Positions 1 through 9,119 of a stretch of 64,000 nucleotides of DNA are shown here, one piece after another (the stretch's first letter is position 1; the number at the start of each line of letters is the position of its first letter). The notes under the pieces were generated by a model, which saw only the letters and a program-made list of their open reading frames with translations, had not been told where the DNA came from and made no database searches. The DNA is from Periweissella cryptocerci. GTDB taxonomy: Bacteria; Bacillota; Bacilli; Lactobacillales; Lactobacillaceae. Made by a program: the position numbers and the translations under genes. Where the stretch lies: the NCBI RefSeq assembly GCF_004358325.1, contig NZ_CP037940.1, positions 1,922,001 through 1,986,000 of the forward strand. Reading direction: 5' to 3'.

Positions 1-1
1 A

Positions 2-586
2 ATCGGTCAAAGCTGGGGTGGCGCATTAGTTCAACTTTACGCCTTGAAGTATGGTGACCACTTGAAGGGTGCCATCATTTCATCAATGACAGATAACATC
101 GAAGAATATGTGGTTTCAATCAACGCGCGTCGTGACGAAGCTTTGGATGCCGATGCAGTAGCATACATGAAAAAGATTGAAGCTGAAGGTAACTGGGATG
201 ACGCCCAATACCAAAAGTATGTCGACATTTTGAACGCCCAATACGTGGATCGCAAGCAACCAGTTGTCACAGACCACTTGATTTCAACGATGGCAACGGA
301 CGTGTACGGTCCATTCCAAGGCGATAACGAATTCGTTGTGACTGGTAAATTGAAGGAATTTGATCTCCGCGACCAAATCCAAAACATCAGCATGCCAACG
401 TTAGTAACATTCGGTGGACACGAAACAATGCCAGTTGCGACAGCTGAACGGATGGCTAAACAAATTCCAAATGCTCGTTTGGCAATTACGCCGGATGCTG
501 GTCACCACGCAATGATGGATAACCCAGAAGTCTACTATGCCAACTTGGCACAGTTCATCAATGATGTTGAAGACGGAAATATGTAA
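2..586 (+). CDS. Proline iminopeptidase-like alpha/beta hydrolase (5' end missing)
   Basis: Alpha/beta-hydrolase fold peptidase of the proline iminopeptidase (PepI) type, which removes N-terminal proline from peptides in the cytoplasm. The reading frame is open from the window edge, so the start lies outside. The fragment opens in the nucleophile elbow GQSWGG (serine at nt 11-13). Near the C-terminus GHHAMM supplies the likely catalytic histidine. The position where the family usually has aspartate (GRYD/GEFDE type) reads GGHE here, so the acid may be glutamate, or the alignment may shift by one. The C-terminal part (IPNARLAITPDAGHH...YYANLAQFI) is typical of PepI. A terminator follows. Family is fairly sure; proline specificity is inferred. 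Confidence 0.8.
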   Translation: MGQSWGGALVQLYALKYGDHLKGAIISSMTDNIEEYVVSINARRDEALDADAVAYMKKIEAEGNWDDAQYQKYVDILNAQYVDRKQPVVTDHLISTMATDVYGPFQGDNEFVVTGKLKEFDLRDQIQNISMPTLVTFGGHETMPVATAERMAKQIPNARLAITPDAGHHAMMDNPEVYYANLAQFINDVEDGNM

Positions 587-593
587 TATGTAC

Positions 594-622
594 AAAAAGC
601 AGTTGCAATGCAGCTGCTTTTT
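594..622 (+). terminator. Rho-independent terminator after the PepI-like gene
   Basis: Stem AAAAGCAG/CTGCTTTT with a nested TGCA pair, then a T-run, directly after the stop codon. Confidence 0.8.
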
Positions 623-667
623 TATTATGATTTAAGTCAACCAATATAAGTTGATGGGGTGACTTAA

Positions 668-1630
668 TTGAAAGAACAGATTTTACAATATTTGATGTTA
701 CATGCGGATGGCTATGTTTCTGGTGCAGAATTAGCTACAGAATTACAGGTTAGTCGAAATACAATTTGGAAAACGATTCAGCAATTGAAGGACGCCGGTT
801 ATCAGATTGAAAGCCAACACCGGGTTGGTTATCGTTATCGTGGTGGGAATGTATTGAACGCTACAACGATTAAGCAAGGACTACAGACTGACATCGCGGT
901 TCAGGTGTTTAACACAATTGATTCCACGAATAAATTTGCTAAAAATTTGGCAGTGACGGCACCAACAAAACCGGTGGCGATTATCGCTAACGAGCAGACT
1001 GCTGGGTATGGGCGCCAAGGCCGAGCTTATTATAGCCCAGCAGATGATGGGTTGTACTTAAGTTTATTGTTGCCAATGCACGATGAGCGCTTGAATAGTG
1101 GCTTACTAACAACGGGCGTGGCAACGGCTGTGGCGGATACACTGGCAAAACTGTACCATGTGCAACCACAAATCAAGTGGGTCAATGATGTCATTGTTAA
1201 TCAGCATAAGGTTGTTGGTATCATGACTGAGGGAATTGCGGATTTAGAATCCGGTACCTTGAGCCATGTGATTATTGGCATTGGCTTGAATTTGACCAAT
1301 GTTGAATTTCCAACTGAATTAAGCCAAAAGGTGGGCTCGTTGGGTTTAGCTGATGTTGACCGGAATCAGTTAGCGACACAGCTATTAAACGCATTATTAA
1401 CGTTGGTAACAACGTATCAGACGGCGACATTCATGGCACGCTATCGAGAACTTTCGTTAGTGATTGGTCAAGAAGTTACCCTAAGTCGTTACGGGACAGA
1501 AATTAGCGGGCGCGTAACGGACATCGCAGATGATGGGGCGTTAATTCTAAACACAAAAGACGGCGCACAAAGCTTCACGAGTGGCGAAATTACTAAAGTC
1601 AATATCTTGAATGGGGAATATCATGGATAA
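668..1630 (+). CDS. birA: Bifunctional biotin-protein ligase / biotin operon repressor BirA
   Basis: Attaches biotin to biotin-dependent enzymes through biotinyl-5'-AMP and, by its N-terminal domain, represses biotin genes. Residues about 1-60 form a winged helix (ELATELQVSRNTIWKTI). The ligase domain (about 80-250) shows the nucleotide loop GYGRQGR, KWVNDV and the GIGLNL strand. A small C-terminal SH3-like domain follows. The 320 aa length fits class II BirA. The start is TTG, placed by a GGGGTGA ribosome site 5 nt upstream. It overlaps bioY by 8 nt, so the two are co-transcribed. The leader contains TCAAC-N8-GTTGA, a possible self-operator, although it does not clearly match known BirA boxes. 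Confidence 0.93.
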   Translation: MKEQILQYLMLHADGYVSGAELATELQVSRNTIWKTIQQLKDAGYQIESQHRVGYRYRGGNVLNATTIKQGLQTDIAVQVFNTIDSTNKFAKNLAVTAPTKPVAIIANEQTAGYGRQGRAYYSPADDGLYLSLLLPMHDERLNSGLLTTGVATAVADTLAKLYHVQPQIKWVNDVIVNQHKVVGIMTEGIADLESGTLSHVIIGIGLNLTNVEFPTELSQKVGSLGLADVDRNQLATQLLNALLTLVTTYQTATFMARYRELSLVIGQEVTLSRYGTEISGRVTDIADDGALILNTKDGAQSFTSGEITKVNILNGEYHG

Positions 1631-2186
1631 CACAAAAACAGCATCACAAAATAAATTACGTGGCCTGATCTTAGCGGCCGAATTTGCGGCACTATTAGGG
1701 ATTTTTTCACAGTTTACAATTCCGTTGAGCGTGGTGCCATTAACCGGGCAAACTTTAGCGCTTGGCTTGTTTGCCACTGTAGCAACACCATGGATTGCGA
1801 ATAGTGCCATCGCGGTATATCTATTACTAGGTGCGATTGGGATTCCTGTCTTTGCTGGGGGAAATGCCGGCTTACAAGTGTTGCTTGGACCTAATGGTGG
1901 CTACTTGTTCGGATTCTTCATTTATGCAATTATCGTCGGCTATCTGCTGAAGCTCTCAACCAAATGGTGGAATTTGGCCGTCGCTAACTTAATTGCGGCG
2001 ATTGTCCAATTATTTGTCGGAACAGTGTGGCTCGCCATTTGGAATGGCTTTACAATCGGTGCGGTTATTAAGCCAGCAATGATTGTGTTTATTCCATCAG
2101 CAATTATTAAAGTTGTGATTGTCGTGATTGTCGCCAAAATCATTATTAAACGTTTTGGTATTTTTGGCGCTAAACAGAAAAAATAA
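1623..2186 (+). CDS. bioY: Biotin ECF transporter substrate-binding (S) component BioY
   Basis: Membrane protein of 187 aa that binds biotin and works with the shared ECF energising module, which is not in this window. About six hydrophobic helices are visible. The family hallmarks are the P-L-T-G-Q-T-L-A stretch and YLLLGAIGIPVFAGG...LLGPNGGYLFGF. I chose the ATG at 1623 rather than 1611 because it has better spacing from the GGGGA site and overlaps the birA stop. Placement behind birA fits joint control of biotin ligation and uptake. A strong terminator follows. Confidence 0.93.
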   Translation: MDNTKTASQNKLRGLILAAEFAALLGIFSQFTIPLSVVPLTGQTLALGLFATVATPWIANSAIAVYLLLGAIGIPVFAGGNAGLQVLLGPNGGYLFGFFIYAIIVGYLLKLSTKWWNLAVANLIAAIVQLFVGTVWLAIWNGFTIGAVIKPAMIVFIPSAIIKVVIVVIVAKIIIKRFGIFGAKQKK

Positions 2187-2192
2187 TAAGAC

Positions 2193-2236
2193 GGTGAAGG
2201 GCTGACTTGAGAAACAGCCCTTCACCATTTTTATTT
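2193..2236 (+). terminator. Terminator of birA-bioY
   Basis: Perfect 11-bp stem GGTGAAGGGCT/AGCCCTTCACC with a 12-nt loop, then ATTTTTATT. Confidence 0.9.
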
Positions 2237-2290
2237 GCTGTGTAAGTTGGCTATATTTAGATTGAAACTGGAATCAGTAAGGTATGAAAT

Positions 2291-2340
2291 AAAAAAACTC
2301 GCAACGAATGGATTTACACCCAATCATTACGAGTTTTTTG
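2291..2340. terminator. Terminator between convergent bioY and pepX
   Basis: AAAAAACTCG pairs with CGAGTTTTTT around a longer partly paired loop. The A-run and T-run on both sides suit termination in either direction; for pepX it lies about 75 nt past the stop. Confidence 0.7.
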
Positions 2341-2414
2341 TTTATTTGGTTATGGTTATTCCTCATGATACACGTAGGTCTGGTTCTGTGGTACGGAGTG
2401 GCATCTAGCACCAA

Positions 2415-4826
2415 CTAATCTTTAAAAGGTACTTCAATATATGACCAAGCTTCATCAACTGAGTACGTAATATCTTGGTTACCACGCACTGTCATACCAA
2501 AGTCTGTCGCGTAAACGACTAAACCAAGTTGGTGCCCAGCTGGTAAGTGGTAGAAGGTTGGTTGGAGCTCTAAGTCAACATCGACAAATTCTTCGGCTTG
2601 TAAATCATCGCTTTGCCAAGCATTAGTCCGGTTTTGCAAGTTAATGTGTCCCTTGCTAATCATTTTGAACGGTGTTGCTTGGCCTAAGGTGAATTCATTC
2701 AAGGCATCTTCACGCCAGTGGAAACCAGTATCGAGTTTGACCCGCAGTGGTGAAGGACTAACCTTTAAGCGCTTCGCATCACCATAATCGACGAGTTGGA
2801 AGCTCAAGAGACCCAAGTCTTCTGAACTCGCAACTTTCACGTGGATGTGGACGCGCCCGTCAATAATTTGGGCATTTTCGGTTGGCTTTGTCTGGAAAAT
2901 CAATCGGTGGCCGGCTAATGGTGAATCAACTTGCTTCAAGTCGTTTTCCCACTTGGCAACGTTCTTCGTGTAACTCGTGAACAAGTTGTCATCGATGTGG
3001 TCATTGAATTGGCTGGGTTGAGTGTTGCCGGAAGTTGCACTTAATTGGCTGTCATGAATGTTAAACTTTTGCATGTTTTCACGGGAATCCCAATCCGCAT
3101 AGGCCGTCCAAGTTTCGGGTTTAACATTATCTTGGACAATCACGTTTGGTAAAAGTTCATCAGCGTGGTTGTCTAAGTCGTATAACTTGTGTGAGAACCA
3201 GAGGTTAATCATGTCCGTGTAGTCGATTGAACGCATCGCATTAATGTAGATGTGTTCACCTTGGTGGAGGATGATTTTCTTGCTGACGTTGGCTTGATCA
3301 AGCGCATGCCACAAGTTGTTAACTTGTTCGGGTTTCACGTTCCAGTCATTTAGACCATGGACCATCAGGACATCGGCTTTAATTTTATCGACATTCTTCA
3401 AGTAATTCCGGGCATCCCAGAATTCGTTGTAACTACCAGTGTCGCGGTCTTGATCAACGCCCATTTGGGTCAAATACTGATTGTATTCATCAGCGACCTT
3501 GAGGAAATCGCCGGGTTGCTTACGCCGTGAAAAAGTTTCTTCTGCCAAAACATCAGCATCTTCACCAGGGAAGCCATCCGGTGCAATCACCAAACCATTA
3601 GAACGATAGTAGTCATACCAACTTGAAATCGCGGCTTCTGAGACAATGGTTTCAAGACCAGCAACCCCAGTGGTGGCAACCGCCGTCGCTAAGGTACCGA
3701 GGTATGAACGCCCAGTCATGGCAACCTTACCATTTGACCACCATGCTTTAATGGCGATGTTATCGGTTTTATTGGTGAAGGCGATTCGATCACCGTGTAA
3801 CCATTCAACAATGGCTTTGGCGCCGGCAACTTCATACTCGTCACCAGTTGTTTGCAAGCCATCAGAATCAAGTGAGCCAATGCCGGCAGCGTAAACGGCG
3901 GCAAAACCGCGCGCGAGGAAGTAGTCATTCAATGTGTAACTTTGTTCGCGGGCGAAGCTTTCAGTGGCCCATTCAGTTTCATCGGCCACGACACGAGCGG
4001 CAGGGACAGTCCCAAAGTCATCTTGGTGCGCAATTGCTACGTAATCAAGTGGCTTAGGTTCTTTACGTGCCAGTGGAACATCAACGTTATGAGTTAATTT
4101 TTCACCGTCTTCATCATTTGTACCTTGGTTGTAAGGCGATGAAGTGTAGAGCACCGGTACTTGTTGTTCGGTTGATTCAACAGGGCGCAAGACTTCAACT
4201 TTGAGAAGATCACGTTGACCATCGTGGTCGCTATCAAAATCCGTTTCAACGTAGACAACTTCACGCGTAATTGCGTTGGTATCATAGACTGGTTGCGCCT
4301 TCCCATTGAAGAACAATGGGCGTGGTGTATCAAGTTCATAGATAAACGGTGCAAAGTAGCCCCGTGTTGCTAAGCGATCGATGAAACTTTTACCATTCTT
4401 AGTGTGTGTGTTGAGTAGTAAATACCAAGCATGGAAGAGTGTTTCACGGTCAAATTCAGCTTCAGTCACCGTGGGTAATTGCATCCGATCCATTGCTTCA
4501 AAAGGATCGTCGATTGAAAAATCATGGACTGGTAAAAATTCCAATAATTGTAAGGCAACCCGATAAAACACTTCTGCGGTAACGACTTTGGCATCAGTGA
4601 GCCAAGCCGCTAAATCTTGAGTAGGGGTCGCAAGAATGCCGGCAAGCTTTTGCGTTAATGTTGCTGGCGCTTCACTTTCTGGAAATGCTTTAAAGAGTAA
4701 GGCTTGGTATACTGCGGGAACAGTTTTGAGTGCGTCGACATCTTCGTCGATGAATTTAATCAGCCGTAATTCAGCTTGTGCTTGCTCTGAATCGACGGGG
4801 AGTAATGCAAATTGATTGTTTTTCAT
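2415..4826 (-). CDS. pepX: Xaa-Pro dipeptidyl-peptidase PepX
   Basis: Serine peptidase of family S15 (EC 3.4.14.11) that releases X-Pro dipeptides from peptide N-termini, a key cytoplasmic enzyme for proline-rich peptides in lactic acid bacteria. The 803 aa length is normal. Residues 1-150 resemble the N-terminal helical domain. The catalytic region carries GRSYLG (serine near residue 375), GLNDWNV (aspartate) and HQGEHIY (histidine). The C-terminal beta-sandwich ends with the usual HLPAGHQLGLVVYATDF region. The gene stands alone, with GAGGTGAC before the ATG and a TATAAT -10 box about 35 nt upstream. It complements the PepI-like, Opp and PepO/PepF genes of this window. Confidence 0.97.
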   Translation of the reverse strand: MKNNQFALLPVDSEQAQAELRLIKFIDEDVDALKTVPAVYQALLFKAFPESEAPATLTQKLAGILATPTQDLAAWLTDAKVVTAEVFYRVALQLLEFLPVHDFSIDDPFEAMDRMQLPTVTEAEFDRETLFHAWYLLLNTHTKNGKSFIDRLATRGYFAPFIYELDTPRPLFFNGKAQPVYDTNAITREVVYVETDFDSDHDGQRDLLKVEVLRPVESTEQQVPVLYTSSPYNQGTNDEDGEKLTHNVDVPLARKEPKPLDYVAIAHQDDFGTVPAARVVADETEWATESFAREQSYTLNDYFLARGFAAVYAAGIGSLDSDGLQTTGDEYEVAGAKAIVEWLHGDRIAFTNKTDNIAIKAWWSNGKVAMTGRSYLGTLATAVATTGVAGLETIVSEAAISSWYDYYRSNGLVIAPDGFPGEDADVLAEETFSRRKQPGDFLKVADEYNQYLTQMGVDQDRDTGSYNEFWDARNYLKNVDKIKADVLMVHGLNDWNVKPEQVNNLWHALDQANVSKKIILHQGEHIYINAMRSIDYTDMINLWFSHKLYDLDNHADELLPNVIVQDNVKPETWTAYADWDSRENMQKFNIHDSQLSATSGNTQPSQFNDHIDDNLFTSYTKNVAKWENDLKQVDSPLAGHRLIFQTKPTENAQIIDGRVHIHVKVASSEDLGLLSFQLVDYGDAKRLKVSPSPLRVKLDTGFHWREDALNEFTLGQATPFKMISKGHINLQNRTNAWQSDDLQAEEFVDVDLELQPTFYHLPAGHQLGLVVYATDFGMTVRGNQDITYSVDEAWSYIEVPFKD

Positions 4827-4857
4827 AGGTCACCTCGAGTTTATTGATTTAACAACT

Positions 4858-4863
4858 ATTATA
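4858..4863 (-). promoter_or_regulatory. -10 box of pepX
   Basis: TATAAT on the minus strand about 35 nt upstream of the pepX start. The -35 is poor (TTTTCT at short spacing). Confidence 0.45.
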
Positions 4864-5048
4864 CATTAACGTCTGGTTAGAAAATGGGTTTTCGTTTTAT
4901 TTGCCAATAAATAGTGAGTGAACGAAATCAGCATTGGCGTAACTAGCTTGGTCTTCTAAGAAAAAGCGTAAATTATTCATTGTATTTTGATGAGAAACCA
5001 TTTAGAATTAAGCAATCAACCTAATTGAGGACAAAATATATGAAAAAC

Positions 5049-5236
5049 ACGCAAATCACAACGACAAACAACTTTTCCTTTTGGTACTTTACGGTCTAAT
5101 CCGGATGCCAAGAGTTGTTTCAGTTGGCCAGATGGATTAGCTATGTAAGCGTCCGATGGTCAGTTGATTTGCGTTATAATGACGAAATTTCGACACATCA
5201 CCGCGCTTACAGTAGCTAAGCGTAGTGATGTGTTTT
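5049..5236 (+). promoter_or_regulatory. Folded upstream region and attenuator-like hairpin before the amino-acid permease
   Basis: An outer 10-bp inverted repeat (ACGCAAATCA at 5049-5058, TGATTTGCGT at 5165-5174) encloses a hairpin with arms CTAATCC (5096) and GGATTAG (5134) and a nested GCCAA/TTGGC. A perfect TATAAT lies at 5175-5180. A second hairpin, 5192-5230 (ACACATCAC...GTGATGTGT followed by TTTTTTGTTTT), looks like an intrinsic terminator 48 nt before the permease start. Together they suggest attenuation or operator control. I could not match the fold to a known riboswitch or T-box. Confidence 0.45.
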
Positions 5237-5283
5237 TTGTTTTAGCTTTGTTAGCATCGAAAAGAAAGAGCGAGGTAGCTTAT

Positions 5284-6690
5284 ATGAACTTACTGCAACG
5301 AATGTTCAAAAAAGAATCATTAAGTAATTATATGCGTGATGATAAATTGTTAGCAAAAACGTTAACTGCCAAAGATTTAATTGGATTAGGCGTTGGGGCT
5401 GTTATTGGGACTGGTATTTTTATTCTACCAGGTACCGTAGCCGCCACAACAGCTGGACCAGGAATTGTCTTCAGTTTCATTATTGCCGCGATTATTTGTG
5501 GGATGGCCGCAATGGCGTATGCTGAATTATCTTCAGCAATGCCAATTGCGGGTTCAGCCTATTCATACGGGAATGTGATTTTTGGTGAAGTGGTCGGCTG
5601 GGTACTTGGCTGGGCGTTGATTCTTGAGTATTTATTGGCCGTAGCGGCTGTTTCGACTGGGTGGTCGGCATACTTTGCTCACCTAATTAATCCAATTATG
5701 AAGCTGCCAACGGCAATTTCGGGACCGTTTGACCCCGCAAAAGGCACGTATATTAACCTAGTCGCAGTTATCATTGTTTTACTGATTTCATGGATGCTGT
5801 CATATGGTTTGAATGAGTCAAAGAAGATTCAAAACGTCATGGTGTTAGTTAAAATTGCGATTATTATTTTATTCATTGTAGTTGGTTTCTTCTTCATTAA
5901 ATCAAGTAACCTCCATCCATTTATTCCTAAACGGTTAAATGGCGCATTCGGTATTCAAGGGGTCTTGGCTGGAGCATCAATGGTGTTCTTTGCTTTCTTA
6001 GGTTTCGATGCGGTATCAACCTCGGCAGCAGAAGTTAAAAATCCTAAGCGCGACATGCCTATCGGAATTATTGGCACACTAGTGATTGCCGCTGTGCTTT
6101 ACGCACTAGTTAGCCTAGTATTAACGGGAATGGTACCGTACCAAGAACTCAATGTTGGTGATCCAGTGGCGTTTGCATTAGCATCAGTTGGCCAAAACTG
6201 GGCGTCATTAGTAGTTACAATCGGGGCTTTGGCGGGTATGTTCACGATGATGGTGACCATGATTTATTCTGGTTCACGTTTGGTTTACTCGATTGGGCGC
6301 GATGGCCTCTTACCAAAAAAGCTTGGTAAGATTGATATGCACTCTTCACAACCAAAGAACGCACTGAAATTAGTGACAATTATTATTGCCGTGTTAGGTG
6401 GATTAGTACCGTTGGATCGGTTGACGGAATTGGTTAACATGGGAACGTTGTTAGCCTTCATGTTCGTCTCAGTTGGGGTAATTCCATTGCGCCGCCGTAC
6501 GGATATGAATCATGATGGTTATCGTATGCCGGGTTATCCGGTGTTACCAATTTTGTCAGCTGCATTTTCATTATTCTTGATGACGCAATTACGGATAGAT
6601 ACGTTGATTACATCAGCAATTTGGTTTGTTTTAGGTTTAGTCTTGTACTTAACTTATGGGATTAAGCATTCAAAATTAAATGATAAATAA
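5284..6690 (+). CDS. Amino-acid permease, APC superfamily (CAT/YfnA-like)
   Basis: Integral membrane amino-acid transporter of 468 aa with about 12 helices. The first helix has the APC glycine motif GVGAVIGTGIFILPG, followed by AGPGIVFSFIIAA and YAELSSAMPIAGSAYSYG, as in cationic or branched amino-acid permeases. A further conserved stretch is FFAFLGFDAVSTSAAEVKNP in mid-protein. The start at 5284 is placed by GAGGT 12 nt upstream; an upstream in-frame ATG exists but runs through the attenuator hairpin. The substrate cannot be told. Its terminator region has been invaded by a MITE. Confidence 0.88.
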   Translation: MNLLQRMFKKESLSNYMRDDKLLAKTLTAKDLIGLGVGAVIGTGIFILPGTVAATTAGPGIVFSFIIAAIICGMAAMAYAELSSAMPIAGSAYSYGNVIFGEVVGWVLGWALILEYLLAVAAVSTGWSAYFAHLINPIMKLPTAISGPFDPAKGTYINLVAVIIVLLISWMLSYGLNESKKIQNVMVLVKIAIIILFIVVGFFFIKSSNLHPFIPKRLNGAFGIQGVLAGASMVFFAFLGFDAVSTSAAEVKNPKRDMPIGIIGTLVIAAVLYALVSLVLTGMVPYQELNVGDPVAFALASVGQNWASLVVTIGALAGMFTMMVTMIYSGSRLVYSIGRDGLLPKKLGKIDMHSSQPKNALKLVTIIIAVLGGLVPLDRLTELVNMGTLLAFMFVSVGVIPLRRRTDMNHDGYRMPGYPVLPILSAAFSLFLMTQLRIDTLITSAIWFVLGLVLYLTYGIKHSKLNDK

Positions 6691-6707
6691 TCTAGAATTA
6701 AAACACC

Positions 6708-7081
6708 TTATTTCATCTGGCATGGGATTGAATAAAATTGGCCACTGCGTGCCAGCAAATTACTTGGCGCACCACGCTGAAAGCACATGTTCAAGCCAAA
6801 GTGCGGTCTTGAACAACTCGGACAAGCTGGGAGTCTAAGGAATAAATTCCTAAGACTCCTCATCTCATCCTCAGCGGCGACATGTGTTGCACACATATCA
6901 CCCCAGTCACGGTGTAAAGGCTCCGCCCACCAAGTAATTTACCGGCACTCCGTTAGTTAGGAATAATTCTCAAACTAGCGAAAATAGTTACCAGCAATAG
7001 ATTAAAAAAACAGGACCAATAGAATCTCAGTAATTCGATGATTGAAAAGTGCAGAAACGACAATCTCACACTAAAATAATA
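6708..7081 (+). mobile_element. MITE copy 1 (structured non-coding element, type A)
   Basis: Non-coding element of about 374 bp with inverted-repeat ends. The left end reads TTATTTCATCTGG then CATGGGATTG; the right end is a diverged complement. It is flanked by direct repeats of 22 bp with one mismatch (6686-6707 and 7075-7096), which include a possible 8-bp target duplication AAAACACC. Inside are hairpins GTTCAAG/CTTGAAC around the loop CCAAAGTGCGGT, GGAGTCT/AGACTCC, and ATGTG/CACAT. It separates the permease stop codon from its terminator. Confidence 0.75.
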
Positions 7082-7088
7082 TAGAATT

Positions 7089-7120
7089 AAAACACCCGCG
7101 CTTTTTGAGGGTGTTTTTTT
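7089..7120 (+). terminator. Terminator of the amino-acid permease, displaced by MITE 1
   Basis: AAAACACCC/GGGTGTTTTTTT stem-loop. The left arm is duplicated on the other side of the MITE at 6700-6707, showing insertion in or at the terminator. Confidence 0.8.
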
Positions 7121-7287
7121 ATAGCGGTGCAAAATGTTACGCTTTTTTTCACGGAATTGATGTGTTTTTGCTGTCTAAGCATTGATATCATCAGTATTGC
7201 CAACAAATCACGGCAATTAAAACGTGGAATGGCGTGTTGCGGCGTGCTATATTTGAAAGTAATAATAACGAGTCGAGGGATAAGCAA

Positions 7288-8397
7288 ATGGTTGAATCAG
7301 TTATGCGCCCAACAGTCATTGAGCTGTCATTGAGTGCAATTAAAGATAATATTGAGACAATTCGCACCGCCACACACGTACAGAATTTTTGGGCGGTTGT
7401 TAAGGCGAATGCGTATGGGCATGGATTAGTGCCAATGGTAAATGGGCTACGCCAAGCGCATGTTGATGGTTTTTCAGTGGCAACCCTCGATGAAGCCTTA
7501 GTTGTGCGGCAAGTTGAGCCTGAACTCCCCATTTTAGTATTGGCGTTGGTGGAACCTAAGTATGCCCAAATAATGGCCGATAATCAGATTATGGCAACAG
7601 TGGGGACACTAGCTTGGCTGAATAGCGCACAAACATATTTGCATGAAACGGCGTTGCAAGTTTCACTGGGTTTAGATACTGGAATGGGGCGAATTGGATT
7701 TGATGATCGGCATGAATTAGACGCCGCTATTGAGTTTATTGAAAAAAATTCAGCGCAATTTGAGTGGACGAGTTTGCACACGCATTTCTCGACGGCTGAT
7801 TCACCAGATTTTGCGTACTTTGCGATGCAATTACAACGATGGAATAAGCTTACTGCTGGCCTAGCATTCCCGAAATACGTACATGTTGCTAATTCAGGTG
7901 CAGCCTTGTATCATCACGACGAAATAACGATGCAAACGGCGCGGATTGGTGCGTTGATGTATGGTTGGGATCCTTCAATGGGGGACTTGCAACCGAAGCT
8001 GGATTTACAACCAGTGCTGGCTTTACGTTCTCAACTAATGAACGTGAAGCAACACACTGCGGTCGACGGTGTGAGCTACGGACACCATTATTTTACGCAA
8101 CCAGGTGAATGGATTGGCACGGTACCAATTGGCTATGCTGATGGGTTACCCAAACAATTGACGGGCATGCGCGTCTTAGTTGGTGGTGAACAAGCCACGA
8201 TTGTGGGTGACATTGCGATGGATCAATTAATGATTAGTTTGCCACATGAATTTGCGGTTGGCACACCAGTTATTTTCTTGGGACACGATGGCACCCAAGC
8301 AATTACGATTGAAGAATGGACTGCAAAAACTGGGTTAGACCCATGGGATATTACGACCGGTTTCACTGACCGGATTACGCGTCGGTTAGTAAATTAA
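7288..8397 (+). CDS. alr: Alanine racemase
   Basis: PLP-dependent enzyme (EC 5.1.1.1) making D-alanine for peptidoglycan and teichoic acids. The 369 aa protein has the PLP-lysine motif AVVKANAYGHG near residue 35, the barrel motif GLDTGMGRIG, and the second catalytic base in DGVSYGHHYF. The C-terminal domain ends in WDITTGFTDRITRR. I chose the ATG at 7288 because GAGGGA lies 7 nt upstream. It stands as a single gene. In many lactic acid bacteria alr sits beside acpS or a toxin-antitoxin pair; here no such partner is seen. Confidence 0.96.
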   Translation: MVESVMRPTVIELSLSAIKDNIETIRTATHVQNFWAVVKANAYGHGLVPMVNGLRQAHVDGFSVATLDEALVVRQVEPELPILVLALVEPKYAQIMADNQIMATVGTLAWLNSAQTYLHETALQVSLGLDTGMGRIGFDDRHELDAAIEFIEKNSAQFEWTSLHTHFSTADSPDFAYFAMQLQRWNKLTAGLAFPKYVHVANSGAALYHHDEITMQTARIGALMYGWDPSMGDLQPKLDLQPVLALRSQLMNVKQHTAVDGVSYGHHYFTQPGEWIGTVPIGYADGLPKQLTGMRVLVGGEQATIVGDIAMDQLMISLPHEFAVGTPVIFLGHDGTQAITIEEWTAKTGLDPWDITTGFTDRITRRLVN

Positions 8398-8506
8398 TGT
8401 GGCGGGGCACCTAAAAATATTAATGGATTTGTTAAAATCAGAAAGCACAGTTTAGCTACGTTTATTAGCCAACAACTGAGAATACACTAAAGGAAATCAC
8501 TAAAAC

Positions 8507-9073
8507 ATGAATCAGAAAGTATTTGTCATCACTGGAACTGCTGGAACGGGTAAAACAACGATTGCCCAGTATTTACACAATCAGTATCAAATGCCCCAAG
8601 TCATCACACACACGACACGGGCACCCCGCGATGGTGAAGTTGATAATCGCGATTATTATTTTGAAACGCCGGCATCATTTGAAAAGAATCATTACTTGGA
8701 AGCTGTTGAATATTCGGGTAACCGCTATGGTTCATCACGTGAAGGGGTGGAACGGGCATTCGCGAAAAATCCATTTGTTTCCATCGTTTTGGATACAAAA
8801 GGTGCAACAACTTACGCCCAAGTATTGGGGGATGAGGCGGTGATTATTTATCTCACAGTTAGCAATCACGCCGTATTAAATGAGCGCCTAGTACAACGCG
8901 GTGACGAACAAGCGCGAATAGCTAAGCGACTTGCGAGTGCTGATTATGTCCGCGATTTAGTGTTACCAGCAGATTTAGTTGGGGTAGCGCATGTAATCGT
9001 CAATGATGATTTGACGGCGACTAAACGTAAAATTGATGAATTAGTCAAGCAAGTTAGCTCGCAAAATGGTTAA
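8507..9073 (+). CDS. Guanylate kinase-like P-loop NTPase
   Basis: Related to guanylate kinase (GMP + ATP to GDP + ADP). The P-loop is GTAGTGKTT and not the usual GPSGVGKGT. The GMP-binding region TRAPRDGEVDNRDYYF and YSGNRYGSSREGV are well kept, while the lid region is short. At 188 aa it is slightly shorter than Gmk (about 205 aa). The altered P-loop and its place outside the usual gmk-rpoZ neighbourhood suggest a paralogue of the housekeeping enzyme, but I cannot see the rest of the genome. Ribosome site AAAGGAAA. Confidence 0.75.
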   Translation: MNQKVFVITGTAGTGKTTIAQYLHNQYQMPQVITHTTRAPRDGEVDNRDYYFETPASFEKNHYLEAVEYSGNRYGSSREGVERAFAKNPFVSIVLDTKGATTYAQVLGDEAVIIYLTVSNHAVLNERLVQRGDEQARIAKRLASADYVRDLVLPADLVGVAHVIVNDDLTATKRKIDELVKQVSSQNG

Positions 9074-9090
9074 TTAAATAGTAAAGTTGG

Positions 9091-9119
9091 TACTCCATGA
9101 TTGCATGGGGTATTTTTTT
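9091..9119 (+). terminator. Terminator after the guanylate kinase-like gene
   Basis: TACTCCATG/CATGGGGTA stem, then a run of seven T. Confidence 0.85.

Noticed and set aside
656..667. Confident BirA operator before birA
   Set aside because: The short TCAAC/GTTGA repeat does not clearly match known BirA boxes, so it is mentioned only within the gene entry.
4994..5283. T-box or lysine/SAM riboswitch before the permease
   Set aside because: No T-box sequence and no conserved riboswitch core could be found; left as an unassigned structure.
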